DNA from: Lustribacter sp049512335
GTDB taxonomy: Bacteria > Vulcanimicrobiota > Vulcanimicrobiia > Vulcanimicrobiales > Vulcanimicrobiaceae
DNA length: 22,468 nt
Direction of reading: 5' to 3'
Assembly (NCBI GenBank): GCA_049512335.1
Contig: JBEKXE010000074.1
Span: 1-22,468, forward strand
A program made the position numbers and the translations under genes. Of the stretch, positions 14,768 to 22,468 are shown piece by piece (position 1 is the stretch's first letter; every line of letters starts with the position of its first letter). The notes under the pieces were generated by a model. It searched no databases. It worked only from the letters and a program-made list of their open reading frames with translations, and was not told the origin of the DNA.

Positions 14768-16285
14768 GTGAGCAAGACGTGGGTCCTGGTCGCAGCGATC
14801 CTCGGCTCGAGCATGAGCTTCATCGACGCAACGGCCGTCAACGTCGCGCTGCCGATCGTTCAGCGCGAGTTCGGCGCAACCAGCGGGCAGATGCAGTGGG
14901 TGATCGAGGCCTACGCGTTGTTTCTCTCGGCCTTGATCTTGGCCGGCGGCGCACTCGGCGATCTCTTCGGGCGGCGCAAAATGTTCGTGATCGGCATCGC
15001 GATCTTCACGCTCGCATCGATCGGCTGCGCCGCGGCGCCGGACATCATCCTGCTCATCGTCGCGCGTTCGGTCCAAGGGATCGGTGCCGCGCTCGCGGTG
15101 CCGGAATCGCTGGCGCTGCTCAGCGTCACGTTCACCGGTGCCGAGCGCGGGAAGGCGATCGGCACGTGGTCGGGGTTCGCGTCGCTGACCTCCGCAGCGG
15201 GTCCGGTCATCGGCGGCTTCCTCGCCCAAACCGTATCCTGGCGCTGGGTATTTTTGATCAACGTCCCGCTCGCCGTCGCGGTGCTCGCGATTGCGGTGCT
15301 GCGCGTCCCCGAAAGCCGCGACGAAGGCGAAACGCGCGCGATCGACTTGACCGGGGCCGTGACCGCAACCCTCGGCCTCGGAGCGCTCGTGTACGGTTTG
15401 ATCCGCATGCAGCTCGCGGACGGGCACGGCGACGGAACCGCGTTCGTCATCGCGGGCCTCGCGGTGCTGGCCGCGTTCGCGTTCGTGGAAAAACGCGCGC
15501 GCCACCCCATGCTGCCGCTCGGCATGTTCCGCTCGCCGGCGTTCACCGTGGCCAACGTGTACACGCTCGGCCTCTACATGGCGCTCGGCGGCGCGTTGTA
15601 TTTCTTTCCGTACGTGCTGATCGACGTGCAGGGGTACGCGCCGACGGCGGCCGGTGCGACGCTCCTGCCGTTCGTGATCCTGCAGTTCGCGTGCTCGCGC
15701 TGGTCGGGTGGTCTCTACCACCGTCTGGGGGCGCGCCGGCCGCTGGTCCTCGGCGCGCTGCTCACCGGCTGCGCGTTCGTCCTCTACAGCCTGCCGGGGA
15801 CGGGCGGCGGCAGCTACTGGACGACGTACTTTCCGGCCGTGCTGCTGCTCGGCATCGGGGCCGTGTTCTTCATCTCGCCGCTCACGACGATCGTGTTCGA
15901 CTCTTCCGATCCGGCGCTGAGCGGCCTCGCCTCAGGGGTCAACAATGCGGTCGCCCGTACGGCGGGCTTGCTGGCGATTGCCCTGTTCGGCATCATCTTT
16001 TCGGGTGTGTTCGGGAGCGGGTTCGAGGGCCGGCTCGAGCGGGTCCGGCTCACGCCGCAAACGCGCGCGCTGGCCGTCGCCGATCAGGCGCGCTTTGCCG
16101 GCGGTACCGTCCCGCCCGGCGTTCCGCCGGCCGACCGTCGGGCCGTGACCGCGGCCGTGAAGGACGGCGTCCTGGCCGGATTCCGCGCGGTCCAGTACGC
16201 TTCGGCCGGGCTCTCGTTCCTGGCCGCGCTGATTGCCTGGTTCTGGCTGCCTCGACGTTCCGAAGAGACCGCTCCGGTGAGCTGA
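14768..16285 (+). CDS. DHA2-type (EmrB/QacA) MFS drug exporter
   Basis: The 505-residue protein fits the 14-helix DHA2 group of proton-coupled exporters. It opens with helix 1 ending FIDATAVNVALP (motif D1), then WVIEAYALFLSA, GDLFGRRKMF (motif A), ARSVQGIGAAL (motif B) and GPVIGGFLAQTVSWRWVFLINVP (motif C, antiporter signature). Later helices include YFFPYVLIDVQGY and GLASGVNNAVARTAG. A hydrophilic loop (LTPQTRALAVADQA...) precedes the last helix. The GTG start at 14768 has aggggа-type ribosome site at 14753-14758, nine bases upstream. The exported compound cannot be told from sequence. It is divergent from the Tag-like gene, so its promoter must lie inside that gene or in the 18-bp gap. Confidence 0.9.
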   Translation: MSKTWVLVAAILGSSMSFIDATAVNVALPIVQREFGATSGQMQWVIEAYALFLSALILAGGALGDLFGRRKMFVIGIAIFTLASIGCAAAPDIILLIVARSVQGIGAALAVPESLALLSVTFTGAERGKAIGTWSGFASLTSAAGPVIGGFLAQTVSWRWVFLINVPLAVAVLAIAVLRVPESRDEGETRAIDLTGAVTATLGLGALVYGLIRMQLADGHGDGTAFVIAGLAVLAAFAFVEKRARHPMLPLGMFRSPAFTVANVYTLGLYMALGGALYFFPYVLIDVQGYAPTAAGATLLPFVILQFACSRWSGGLYHRLGARRPLVLGALLTGCAFVLYSLPGTGGGSYWTTYFPAVLLLGIGAVFFISPLTTIVFDSSDPALSGLASGVNNAVARTAGLLAIALFGIIFSGVFGSGFEGRLERVRLTPQTRALAVADQARFAGGTVPPGVPPADRRAVTAAVKDGVLAGFRAVQYASAGLSFLAALIAWFWLPRRSEETAPVS

Positions 16286-16324
16286 TCGACCGATCCGCCG
16301 GTTGCGAGAGCCGCGGCGGCCGCG

Positions 16325-16353
16325 TTGACCTTCCTCGTCGGGCTTGCTATAAT
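16325..16353 (+). promoter_or_regulatory. Near-consensus sigma70 promoter of the str operon
   Basis: TTGACC (16325-16330), a 17-bp spacer and a perfect TATAAT (16348-16353), with an extra TGC just upstream (extended -10). Predicted start is near 16360, about 50 nt before rpsL. This is the strongest promoter in the window, as expected for ribosomal genes. Confidence 0.88.
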
Positions 16354-16362
16354 CCCGAAGTT

Positions 16363-16384
16363 CGGCCCACCGGCGGTGTGGCCG
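16363..16384 (+). promoter_or_regulatory. Hairpin at the 5' end of the str mRNA
   Basis: cggcc-cacc (16363-16371) pairs with ggtg-t-ggccg (16375-16384), nine base pairs with one bulged T and a ggc loop. It begins about three bases after the predicted start. No T run follows, so it is not a terminator; it may protect the mRNA 5' end or serve regulation. Confidence 0.45.
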
Positions 16385-16410
16385 CTTTCGTGTGTGTTTT
16401 GAGGATAGGC

Positions 16411-16863
16411 GTGCCGACAATCTCCCAACTGGTCCGTAAGGGCCGCGAAAAGCAGCAAAAAAAGGTGAAGACCCCGGCCTTCCGCGTCGTTTCGACCGGG
16501 CCGAAGCCGGGTCACCCCGACCTGCCCAACCGCACCTTCGAAGTGGCCGGCAACCCGCAGCGCCGCGGCGTGTGCACCCAAGTCAAGACGATCACCCCGA
16601 AGAAGCCGAACTCGGCGCTCCGGAAAGTCGCCCGCGTCCGCCTCACCAACGGTGAGGAAGTGACCGCGTACATCCCGGGCATCGGGCACAACCTCCAGGA
16701 GCATTCCGTCGTGCTGATCCGGGGCGGCCGCGTCAAGGATCTGCCCGGCGTGCGCTACCACATCATTCGCGGCACGCTCGACACGTCGGGCGCGGCGAAC
16801 CGCAAGCAAGGCCGCTCGAAGTACGGTGCCAAGCGCAACGTCAAAGCCGCCGGTAAGAAGTAA
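16411..16863 (+). CDS. rpsL: Ribosomal protein S12
   Basis: The 150-residue product is S12, which sits at the decoding centre of the small subunit. The N-terminus PTISQLVRKGR, RRGVCT, TPKKPNSALRKVARVRLTNG, GHNLQEHSVVLIRGGRVKDLPGVRYH and the basic tail are nearly invariant. The Lys residues changed in streptomycin-resistant mutants (in PKKPNS and RVKDLPG) are wild-type. Residues ~24-48 form a longer linker before NPQRRGVC: about 21 residues more than E. coli and ~8 more than the Firmicutes form, as I recall them. The start is GTG 16411 with gagga at 16401-16405. First gene of the operon, directly downstream of the strong promoter. Confidence 0.97.
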   Translation: MPTISQLVRKGREKQQKKVKTPAFRVVSTGPKPGHPDLPNRTFEVAGNPQRRGVCTQVKTITPKKPNSALRKVARVRLTNGEEVTAYIPGIGHNLQEHSVVLIRGGRVKDLPGVRYHIIRGTLDTSGAANRKQGRSKYGAKRNVKAAGKK

Positions 16864-16877
16864 GGACGCCCAGAGAT

Positions 16878-17348
16878 ATGCCGCGTAAAGGCCCGGTCCA
16901 GAAGCGACCGATCCTCCCCGATCCGAAGTTCAACTCGAAAGTGCTCTCGCGCTTCATCAATAAGGTGATGCTCGCCGGCAAGAAGAGCGTGGCGGAGCGC
17001 ATCTGCTACAGTGCGCTGGAGATCGTCGAGCAGAAGTCGGGCCGCGATCCGATGGACATCTTCACCCAGGCGCTCGGCAACGCGATGCCGCTGGTCGAAG
17101 TTCGTCCGCGGCGCGTCGGCGGCGCGACCTACCAGGTGCCGATGGAGGTCCGTCCGGATCGCCGTCAGGCGATGGCGATGCGCTGGCTCATCAACTACGC
17201 GCGTTCGCGTCCGGGTCACTCGATGGAAGAGAAACTGGCGGCCGAGCTGATGGATGCCGCCAACAACCTCGGAGCTTCGATCAAGAAGCGCGAGGATACT
17301 CACAAAATGGCCGAAGCCAACAAAGCCTTCGCCCACTACCGCTGGTAA
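16878..17348 (+). CDS. rpsG: Ribosomal protein S7
   Basis: The 156-residue length is typical. S7 nucleates the 30S head by binding the 3' domain of 16S rRNA and lines the E site. Signatures include MPRKGPVQKRPILPDPKF, VLSRFINKVMLAGKKSVAE, the VRPRRVGGATYQVPMEVRPDRRQAMAMRWL block and the C-terminal HKMAEANKAFAHYRW. It starts 14 bp after rpsL. In E. coli S7 represses this operon by binding between rpsL and rpsG; the gap here is too short to hold that site, so control probably differs. Confidence 0.98.
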   Translation: MPRKGPVQKRPILPDPKFNSKVLSRFINKVMLAGKKSVAERICYSALEIVEQKSGRDPMDIFTQALGNAMPLVEVRPRRVGGATYQVPMEVRPDRRQAMAMRWLINYARSRPGHSMEEKLAAELMDAANNLGASIKKREDTHKMAEANKAFAHYRW

Positions 17349-17366
17349 CGTTAACCTCACACGATC

Positions 17367-19469
17367 ATGCCGCTCAACCGCGAATACCCCCTCGAGCACA
17401 CCCGTAATATCGGGATTGCCGCCCACATCGACGCCGGAAAAACCACGGCGACCGAGCGTATTTTATTTTATACCGGTCGCACGCACAAAATCGGCGAGGT
17501 TCACGATGGTGCGGCGACGATGGACTGGATGGTCCAGGAGCAGGAACGCGGCATCACGATTACGTCGGCCGCCACCGCCTGCACGTGGCGCGACACGCGT
17601 ATCAACATCATCGATACGCCTGGCCACGTGGACTTCACGGTCGAGGTCGAGCGTTCGCTGCGCGTGCTCGACGGGCTGGTCGCGTTGTTCGACTCGGTAG
17701 CTGCGGTCCAGCCGCAGTCCGAGACCGTCTGGCGTCAGGCCAACAAGTACAAAGTCCCGCGCATCATCTTCGTCAACAAGATGGACCGCATGGGCGCCGA
17801 TTTCTTCAATTGCGTATCGAAGATCCGCGAGCGCCTCGGCGCGCCCGCCGTTCCGATCCAGGTGCCGATCGGCGCCGAAGCCGACTTCCTCGGCGTGGTC
17901 GACCTCTTCACGATGAAGAAGACCGTGTACACCGACGATCTCGGGTCGACGATGAACAGCGACGAGAGCCCGACGGGCGAACTGCTCGAGCTGGCGCAGA
18001 AGTGGCGTCAGGAACTGATCGAGGCGATCGCCGAGCAAGACGACGAGCTGCTCGAGATGTTCTTCGACGGCAAAGACATCCCGGTCGACCGGCTCAAGAC
18101 CGCGCTGCGCAAGGCGACGATCGCCGGCGACGTGCTGCCGATGCTGTGCGGATCGGCGTTCAAGAACAAAGGCATCCAGCCGCTGCTCGATGCCGTCGTC
18201 GACTTTCTGCCCTCGCCGCTCGAAGCCAAGACGATCACCGGCAAGGACCCCAAGACCGACGACGACATCACGCGCAAGGCCGACGACAAGGAGCCGTTCG
18301 CCGCGCTGGCGTTCAAGATCGCGACCGACCCGTACGGTAACCTGACGTACTTCCGGGTCTATTCGGGCGTGCTCGAAAAGGGCTCGTACGTCTACAACGC
18401 GCGCAGCCAGAAGAAAGAGCGCATCGGGCGCATCTTGCGCATGCACGCCAACCATCGCGAAGACATCGACGCGATCGGCGCGGGCGACATCGCCGCGGCC
18501 GTCGGCATGACCGATACGCGCACCGGCGACACGCTCTGCGATGAGAAGAACCCGATCCTGCTCGAGAACATCGTCTTTCCCGAGCCCGTCATCTTCCAAG
18601 CTATCGAGCCGAAGACCAAGGGCGATCAGGACAAGCTCGGCATCGCGCTCACGCGGCTCGCGCAAGAAGATCCCACGTTCCGCATGCGCACCGACGAAGA
18701 GACGCAGCAGACGATCATCGGCGGAATGGGCGAGTTGCACCTCGAGATCATCCTCGACCGCCTCAAACGCGAGTTCAAGGTCGAGGCGAACGTCGGCAAA
18801 CCGCAGGTCGCCTACAAAGAAGCGATCACCAAGACCGTCGAGCAGCAGGGCAAATTCGTCCGGCAGTCCGGCGGTAAGGGTCAGTACGGCGACGTCTGGA
18901 TTCGTCTGGAGCCGCAGCCGGCCGGCACGGGTTACATCTTCGAGAACAAGATCGTCGGCGGCACGGTGCCCAAGGAATACGTGAAGCCCGTCGGCGAGGG
19001 CATCCGCGAAGCGTCCGAGTCCGGAACGCTGGCCGGTTACCCGGTGCTCGACTTCAAGGCGACGCTCTACGACGGTTCGTACCACGATGTCGACTCGTCG
19101 GAAATGGCGTTCAAGATCGCGGCCTCGATGGCGTTCAAAGAAGCCAACAAGAAGGCCGGCCCGATCTTGCTCGAGCCGATCATGAAAGTCGAAGTGACCA
19201 CGCCCAAGGATTATCTGGGCGCGATCAACGGCGACCTGAACCGGCGGCGCGGCCAGATCCAGTCGCAGGAAGAAGCTCCCGGCGGCGCCGTGGTGATCAC
19301 CGCGGACGTTCCGCTCTCGGAGATGTTCGGCTATGCCACCGACATGCGGTCCGCAACTCAGGGCCGCGCGACATACACGATGGAGTTTTCACGCTACGAG
19401 AAAGCCCCGCGGTCAGTCGAGGAAGAGATCGTCGCGAAGGCCTCCGGCAAGAAGCTCGCGACCGCGTAG
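17367..19469 (+). CDS. fusA: Translation elongation factor G
   Basis: The 700-residue GTPase drives translocation of tRNA and mRNA. G motifs: AHIDAGKTT (P-loop), RGITITSAAT (switch I), DTPGHVDF (switch II), NKMDR and GSAFKNKG. Domain II has GNLTYFRVYSGVLEKGSYV, domain III GMGELHLEIILDRLKREF, and domain IV GGKGQYGDVW and the VGEGIREA region; domain V ends with MFGYATDMRSATQGRATYTMEF. All key residues look intact. It follows rpsG by 18 bp; that gap has no clear Shine-Dalgarno, which suggests translation by coupling. Confidence 0.98.
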   Translation: MPLNREYPLEHTRNIGIAAHIDAGKTTATERILFYTGRTHKIGEVHDGAATMDWMVQEQERGITITSAATACTWRDTRINIIDTPGHVDFTVEVERSLRVLDGLVALFDSVAAVQPQSETVWRQANKYKVPRIIFVNKMDRMGADFFNCVSKIRERLGAPAVPIQVPIGAEADFLGVVDLFTMKKTVYTDDLGSTMNSDESPTGELLELAQKWRQELIEAIAEQDDELLEMFFDGKDIPVDRLKTALRKATIAGDVLPMLCGSAFKNKGIQPLLDAVVDFLPSPLEAKTITGKDPKTDDDITRKADDKEPFAALAFKIATDPYGNLTYFRVYSGVLEKGSYVYNARSQKKERIGRILRMHANHREDIDAIGAGDIAAAVGMTDTRTGDTLCDEKNPILLENIVFPEPVIFQAIEPKTKGDQDKLGIALTRLAQEDPTFRMRTDEETQQTIIGGMGELHLEIILDRLKREFKVEANVGKPQVAYKEAITKTVEQQGKFVRQSGGKGQYGDVWIRLEPQPAGTGYIFENKIVGGTVPKEYVKPVGEGIREASESGTLAGYPVLDFKATLYDGSYHDVDSSEMAFKIAASMAFKEANKKAGPILLEPIMKVEVTTPKDYLGAINGDLNRRRGQIQSQEEAPGGAVVITADVPLSEMFGYATDMRSATQGRATYTMEFSRYEKAPRSVEEEIVAKASGKKLATA

Positions 19470-19529
19470 ACCGCCGCACATTTTCACCGTCCAGTAGCAC
19501 GCTAAAACCGAAGGAACACAGAGCAGATC

Positions 19530-20735
<1,206 letters not shown>

Positions 20736-20741
20736 CAGATC

Positions 20742-21050
20742 ATGGCGAAGCAGAAAATTCGTATCCGGCTCAAAGCCTACGACCACGCAATCCTCGATCA
20801 GTCGGCCGAGCGCATCGTCGACACGGCGAAGCGCACCGGCGCGTTCGTGAGCGGCCCGGTGCCGCTCCCGACCGAGATCAACCGGGTCTGCGTGCTGCGT
20901 TCGCCGCACGTCGACAAGAAGAGCCGCGAGCACTTCGAGATGCGCACGCACAAGCGCTTGATCGACATCCTCCAGGCCTCACCGAAGACGATGGATGCGC
21001 TGATGCACCTCGACTTACCGGCCGGGGTCGACATCGAACTGAAGGCGTAA
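20742..21050 (+). CDS. rpsJ: Ribosomal protein S10
   Basis: The 102-residue protein has the typical S10 length and signatures: KIRIRLKAYDHAILDQSAERIVDTAKRTGA, GPVPLPTE, the SPHVDKKSREHFEMRTHKRLIDI block and the final DLPAGVDIELK. S10 is part of the 30S head and, as NusE, of transcription antitermination complexes. It begins six bases after tuf with no clear ribosome site of its own, so it is probably coupled to tuf translation. A strong hairpin follows at once; rplC and other S10-operon genes do not follow. Confidence 0.98.
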   Translation: MAKQKIRIRLKAYDHAILDQSAERIVDTAKRTGAFVSGPVPLPTEINRVCVLRSPHVDKKSREHFEMRTHKRLIDILQASPKTMDALMHLDLPAGVDIELKA

Positions 21051-21057
21051 GCAAGAA

Positions 21058-21089
21058 AGAAAGAGGCCGCTAGCAAGCGGCCTCTTTCT
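21058..21089. terminator. Perfect 14-bp stem terminator at the end of the str operon
   Basis: agaaagaggccgct (21058-21071) pairs perfectly with agcggcctctttct (21076-21089) around an agca loop, seven bases after the rpsJ stop. T-rich sequence is present on both strands (tttctcattt on plus; tttctttctt on minus), so it may serve both rpsJ and the convergent gene at 21295. Confidence 0.85.
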
Positions 21090-21151
21090 CATTTACGAGA
21101 GTGTGAGGGGCGCGCTGATAGGGACGGCTCGTTTGCGGGCACGTCCGGAGC

Positions 21152-21298
21152 ATGAACGTGAAGCGCACCCTGGCTTCGATCGCGCTCGCCGGCACGATGG
21201 CCGTCCACGTGCGCCTGGACCAAGACGGGCGGATCGCCGCATCCGCATCGACGTGCCGCAGAGCGTTGCAGCGCGAGACTAAAACCAGGCCGGACTAA
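21152..21298 (+). CDS. Possible 48-residue small protein in the rpsJ-kinase gap
   Basis: ATG 21152 opens a 48-codon frame (MNVKRTLASIALAGTMAVHV..., ending TRPD). The N-terminus is basic then mildly hydrophobic, like a weak signal sequence; the rest is polar with one Cys. ggag lies only one base before the ATG, too close to be ideal. The stop overlaps that of the minus-strand kinase gene. No family is recognised; it may be chance or a gene remnant. Nothing else convincing is seen between 21090 and 21294. Confidence 0.22.
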   Translation: MNVKRTLASIALAGTMAVHVRLDQDGRIAASASTCRRALQRETKTRPD

Positions 21299-21714
21299 CC
21301 GGTGTGGGCGTCGCGCTGACGGGCGACCGGGAGGCGCTTGGTGAGGCGCACGCACGTCCCGCGTTCGTCGAACGCGACCTCGTCCATGAGGTGCCGCATC
21401 AGGTAGATGCCGAAGCCGCGCGGGGCATCGTGCGGCGGCGAGACGGCCACCGGAACTGAGGGAAACCCGCCGCCTTCGTCCTGGACTTCGATGACGAGGC
21501 TCCCCCGCTCGACGCGGACGCGGACCTCGAAGCCGCTCCCGGCCCGGTGGCCGTGCTCGGCGGCGTTCGCGAGTGCTTCACCGACGGCGGTCTCGATATC
21601 GGCGAGGTCACCGTCGGCAAACCCGTACGCGGCCAAATGCGCGACCAACGAGCGGCGCGCAAAAGCGGCCGCCCGGCGCGTGTTCGGGAACCGTACTCGA
21701 AACTCGCCGGTCAT
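21295..21714 (-). CDS. Anti-sigma-factor-type serine kinase (RsbW/SpoIIAB-like HATPase)
   Basis: The 139-residue protein is a single GHKL ATPase domain. Visible are the N box EALANAAEHGH, the G1 box QDEGGGF and the G2-type RGFGIYLMRHLMDEV. The family includes RsbW and SpoIIAB, which bind a sigma factor and phosphorylate an anti-anti-sigma protein on Ser/Thr; many lone members belong to other partner-switching circuits. No anti-anti-sigma, sigma or PP2C phosphatase gene is nearby. ATG 21714 with ggtga upstream is preferred; the frame is open to 21861, but that part overlaps the divergent SRPBCC gene and lacks family similarity. Confidence 0.85.
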   Translation of the reverse strand: MTGEFRVRFPNTRRAAAFARRSLVAHLAAYGFADGDLADIETAVGEALANAAEHGHRAGSGFEVRVRVERGSLVIEVQDEGGGFPSVPVAVSPPHDAPRGFGIYLMRHLMDEVAFDERGTCVRLTKRLPVARQRDAHTG

Positions 21715-21802
21715 CGGGTCACCGCACGTATACCACGAAAGACGAGCGGCTACACCCATCCCTCGTTGAAAGAACCCGCTGGTTGAATCCGAATCCCTCG
21801 GC

Positions 21803-22228
21803 ATGCCCATTCCGCTCGATGTCTCGGTCGAACGCCAGTTTTCCGGTACACCGAAGCGCATTTACCAGTTGCTGACCGAGATGGGAACGTCCGCCGACGC
21901 CATTTGGCCGTTTGCCTCGCAGCCGTTCATGCGCAGCGCGGGGCCGCTCGTCCCCGGTCAGACCGAGGAATGGCACTTGGGGCTGCACGCGGTGCTGGAA
22001 TCGGCCGAGCCCGAGAAGAGCATCATCTGGCGCATCGACAACGACGGGGTCGACGGCACGCACGGCTTCACGATTCGCCAAGACGGAAAGAAGACGATCG
22101 TCACGCACCGGGTGCAAGCACAGCTCTCCGACGTCGATGGGCGGCTCTTGTGGAAGCGCGTCGAGGACGCACATCAGCGCGCGATCGAGGGTCTCTTCGA
22201 CAAGCTGGGGCGCGTCCTCAAGCGTTGA
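21803..22228 (+). CDS. SRPBCC-family (START-like) protein
   Basis: The 141-residue protein has the pattern of the SRPBCC helix-grip fold: strand 1 DVSVERQFSGTPKRIYQLLTE with the first helix, strands around WHLGLHAVLESAEPEKSIIWRI and KTIVTHRVQAQL, and a long C-terminal helix RVEDAHQRAIEGLFDKLGRVLKR. The fold forms a hydrophobic cavity and includes polyketide cyclases, lipid carriers and AHSA1-like proteins; the ligand here is unknown. No good ribosome site precedes ATG 21803. It is divergent from the kinase gene (88-bp gap) and ends 10 bp from the convergent cytochrome gene. Confidence 0.68.
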   Translation: MPIPLDVSVERQFSGTPKRIYQLLTEMGTSADAIWPFASQPFMRSAGPLVPGQTEEWHLGLHAVLESAEPEKSIIWRIDNDGVDGTHGFTIRQDGKKTIVTHRVQAQLSDVDGRLLWKRVEDAHQRAIEGLFDKLGRVLKR

Positions 22229-22238
22229 CCCGAGCGGC

Positions 22239-22468
22239 CTACTTCGGCTTCATGGTCGTGGAGTTGAGGATCGGGATCTGCGTGTACGCCTTCCCGGCCG
22301 GAATCGACGACAAATAGGCATAGATATCGGCGAGGTCGCTCGTCGGCAGAATTTTCTCGGAAAACGAGGGCATGTTGCCGCTGGGCTTGCGGACGTAGGC
22401 GCTCACCGTCGTCCACGGCGGCGGATGCGGTGCCAGTTTGGCGCCGGTGCCGTAGTTGCCCTGACCGA
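22239..22468 (-). CDS. Cytochrome c family protein (3' part only)
   Basis: The frame runs off the right edge; 75 C-terminal residues are visible. They read GNYGTGAKLAPHPPPWTTV, then SAYVRKPSGNMPSFSEKIL, PTSDLADIYAYLSSIP and a short tail. The Met in NMPSF fits the sixth, distal haem ligand, and the DLADIYAYL helix is the usual C-terminal helix of class I c-type cytochromes. The CxxCH haem site should lie just beyond the window. Such proteins carry electrons in the periplasm or as part of an oxidase or dehydrogenase; the partner cannot be seen. Confidence 0.78.
   Translation of the reverse strand, partial: GQGNYGTGAKLAPHPPPWTTVSAYVRKPSGNMPSFSEKILPTSDLADIYAYLSSIPAGKAYTQIPILNSTTMKPK

Noticed and set aside
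14759..14770. Leaderless promoter (TAGAAT) for the MFS gene
   Set aside because: Only three bases separate the hexamer from GTG, which would put the start inside the gene, and a good ribosome site precedes it.
14750..15721. Upstream extension of the Tag-like frame
   Set aside because: Antisense to the MFS gene with repetitive Arg/Asp/Gly composition; Tag similarity begins after ATG 14749.
16385..16405. Attenuator-type terminator in the rpsL leader
   Set aside because: The T-rich stretch (tgtgtgtttt) is not directly after the hairpin at 16363-16384.
17463..19085. Long open frame antisense to fusA (540 codons)
   Set aside because: Mirror of fusA in GC-rich DNA; low-complexity Asp/Val/Leu/Arg composition and no recognisable domain.

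Overview
This looks like chromosomal DNA from a GC-rich, diderm bacterium. The evidence for an outer membrane is a TonB-dependent receptor and a beta-barrel protein ending in Phe. A candidate lineage is Eremiobacterota/WPS-2 (Vulcanimicrobiota) or another little-studied Terrabacteria-side diderm. That is an inference from GC content, gene content and the order rpsL-rpsG-fusA-tuf-rpsJ; a marker-gene tree would be needed to settle it. I saw no rRNA, tRNA, CRISPR array, insertion sequence or prophage gene.

Layout. 1-1002: 3' part of a copper-amine-oxidase-N-like domain joined through a Pro-rich linker to an outer-membrane barrel, closed by a strong terminator. 1106-2212: FMN alpha-hydroxy-acid oxidoreductase, overlapping tail-to-tail a TPR/ATP-grasp gene (minus strand), which is preceded by a small CxC...CxxH protein gene. 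4069-5394: secreted PEBP (YbhB-like) protein and an atypical SDR, probably one operon. 5404-5973: DoxX-like membrane protein, divergent from a zinc-ribbon protein (6180-6518) through a shared promoter region. 6560-6736: possible 58-residue membrane peptide. 6778-8613: recQ, with a repeat-like element over its stop codon. 8674-14148: TonB-dependent receptor, OmpR-type response regulator and histidine kinase, tightly coupled. 14156-14749: Tag-like protein lacking expected catalytic and zinc residues, divergent from a DHA2-type MFS exporter (14768-16285). 16325-21089: str operon with a near-consensus promoter, ending at rpsJ with a perfect 14-bp stem terminator. 21295-22468: orphan anti-sigma-type kinase, SRPBCC protein and the 3' end of a cytochrome c gene.

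How the genes work together. The str cluster is a housekeeping translation unit whose order resembles the cyanobacterial str operon rather than an S10-leading arrangement. The receptor and two-component genes form a likely sense-and-uptake unit, because the receptor stop overlaps the regulator start. The small Cys/His protein and the TPR/ATP-grasp enzyme overlap by one or two bases and may act together, with unknown chemistry. The remaining genes are mostly single metabolic, repair or stress genes.

Two genes (TPR/ATP-grasp and histidine kinase) have clear homology or membrane sequence upstream of their first usual start codon. In both cases the best remaining start is a rare codon overlapping the upstream stop. 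Two promoters can be read with confidence (str operon, zinc-ribbon gene), and in both a hairpin sits within a few bases of the predicted mRNA 5' end.
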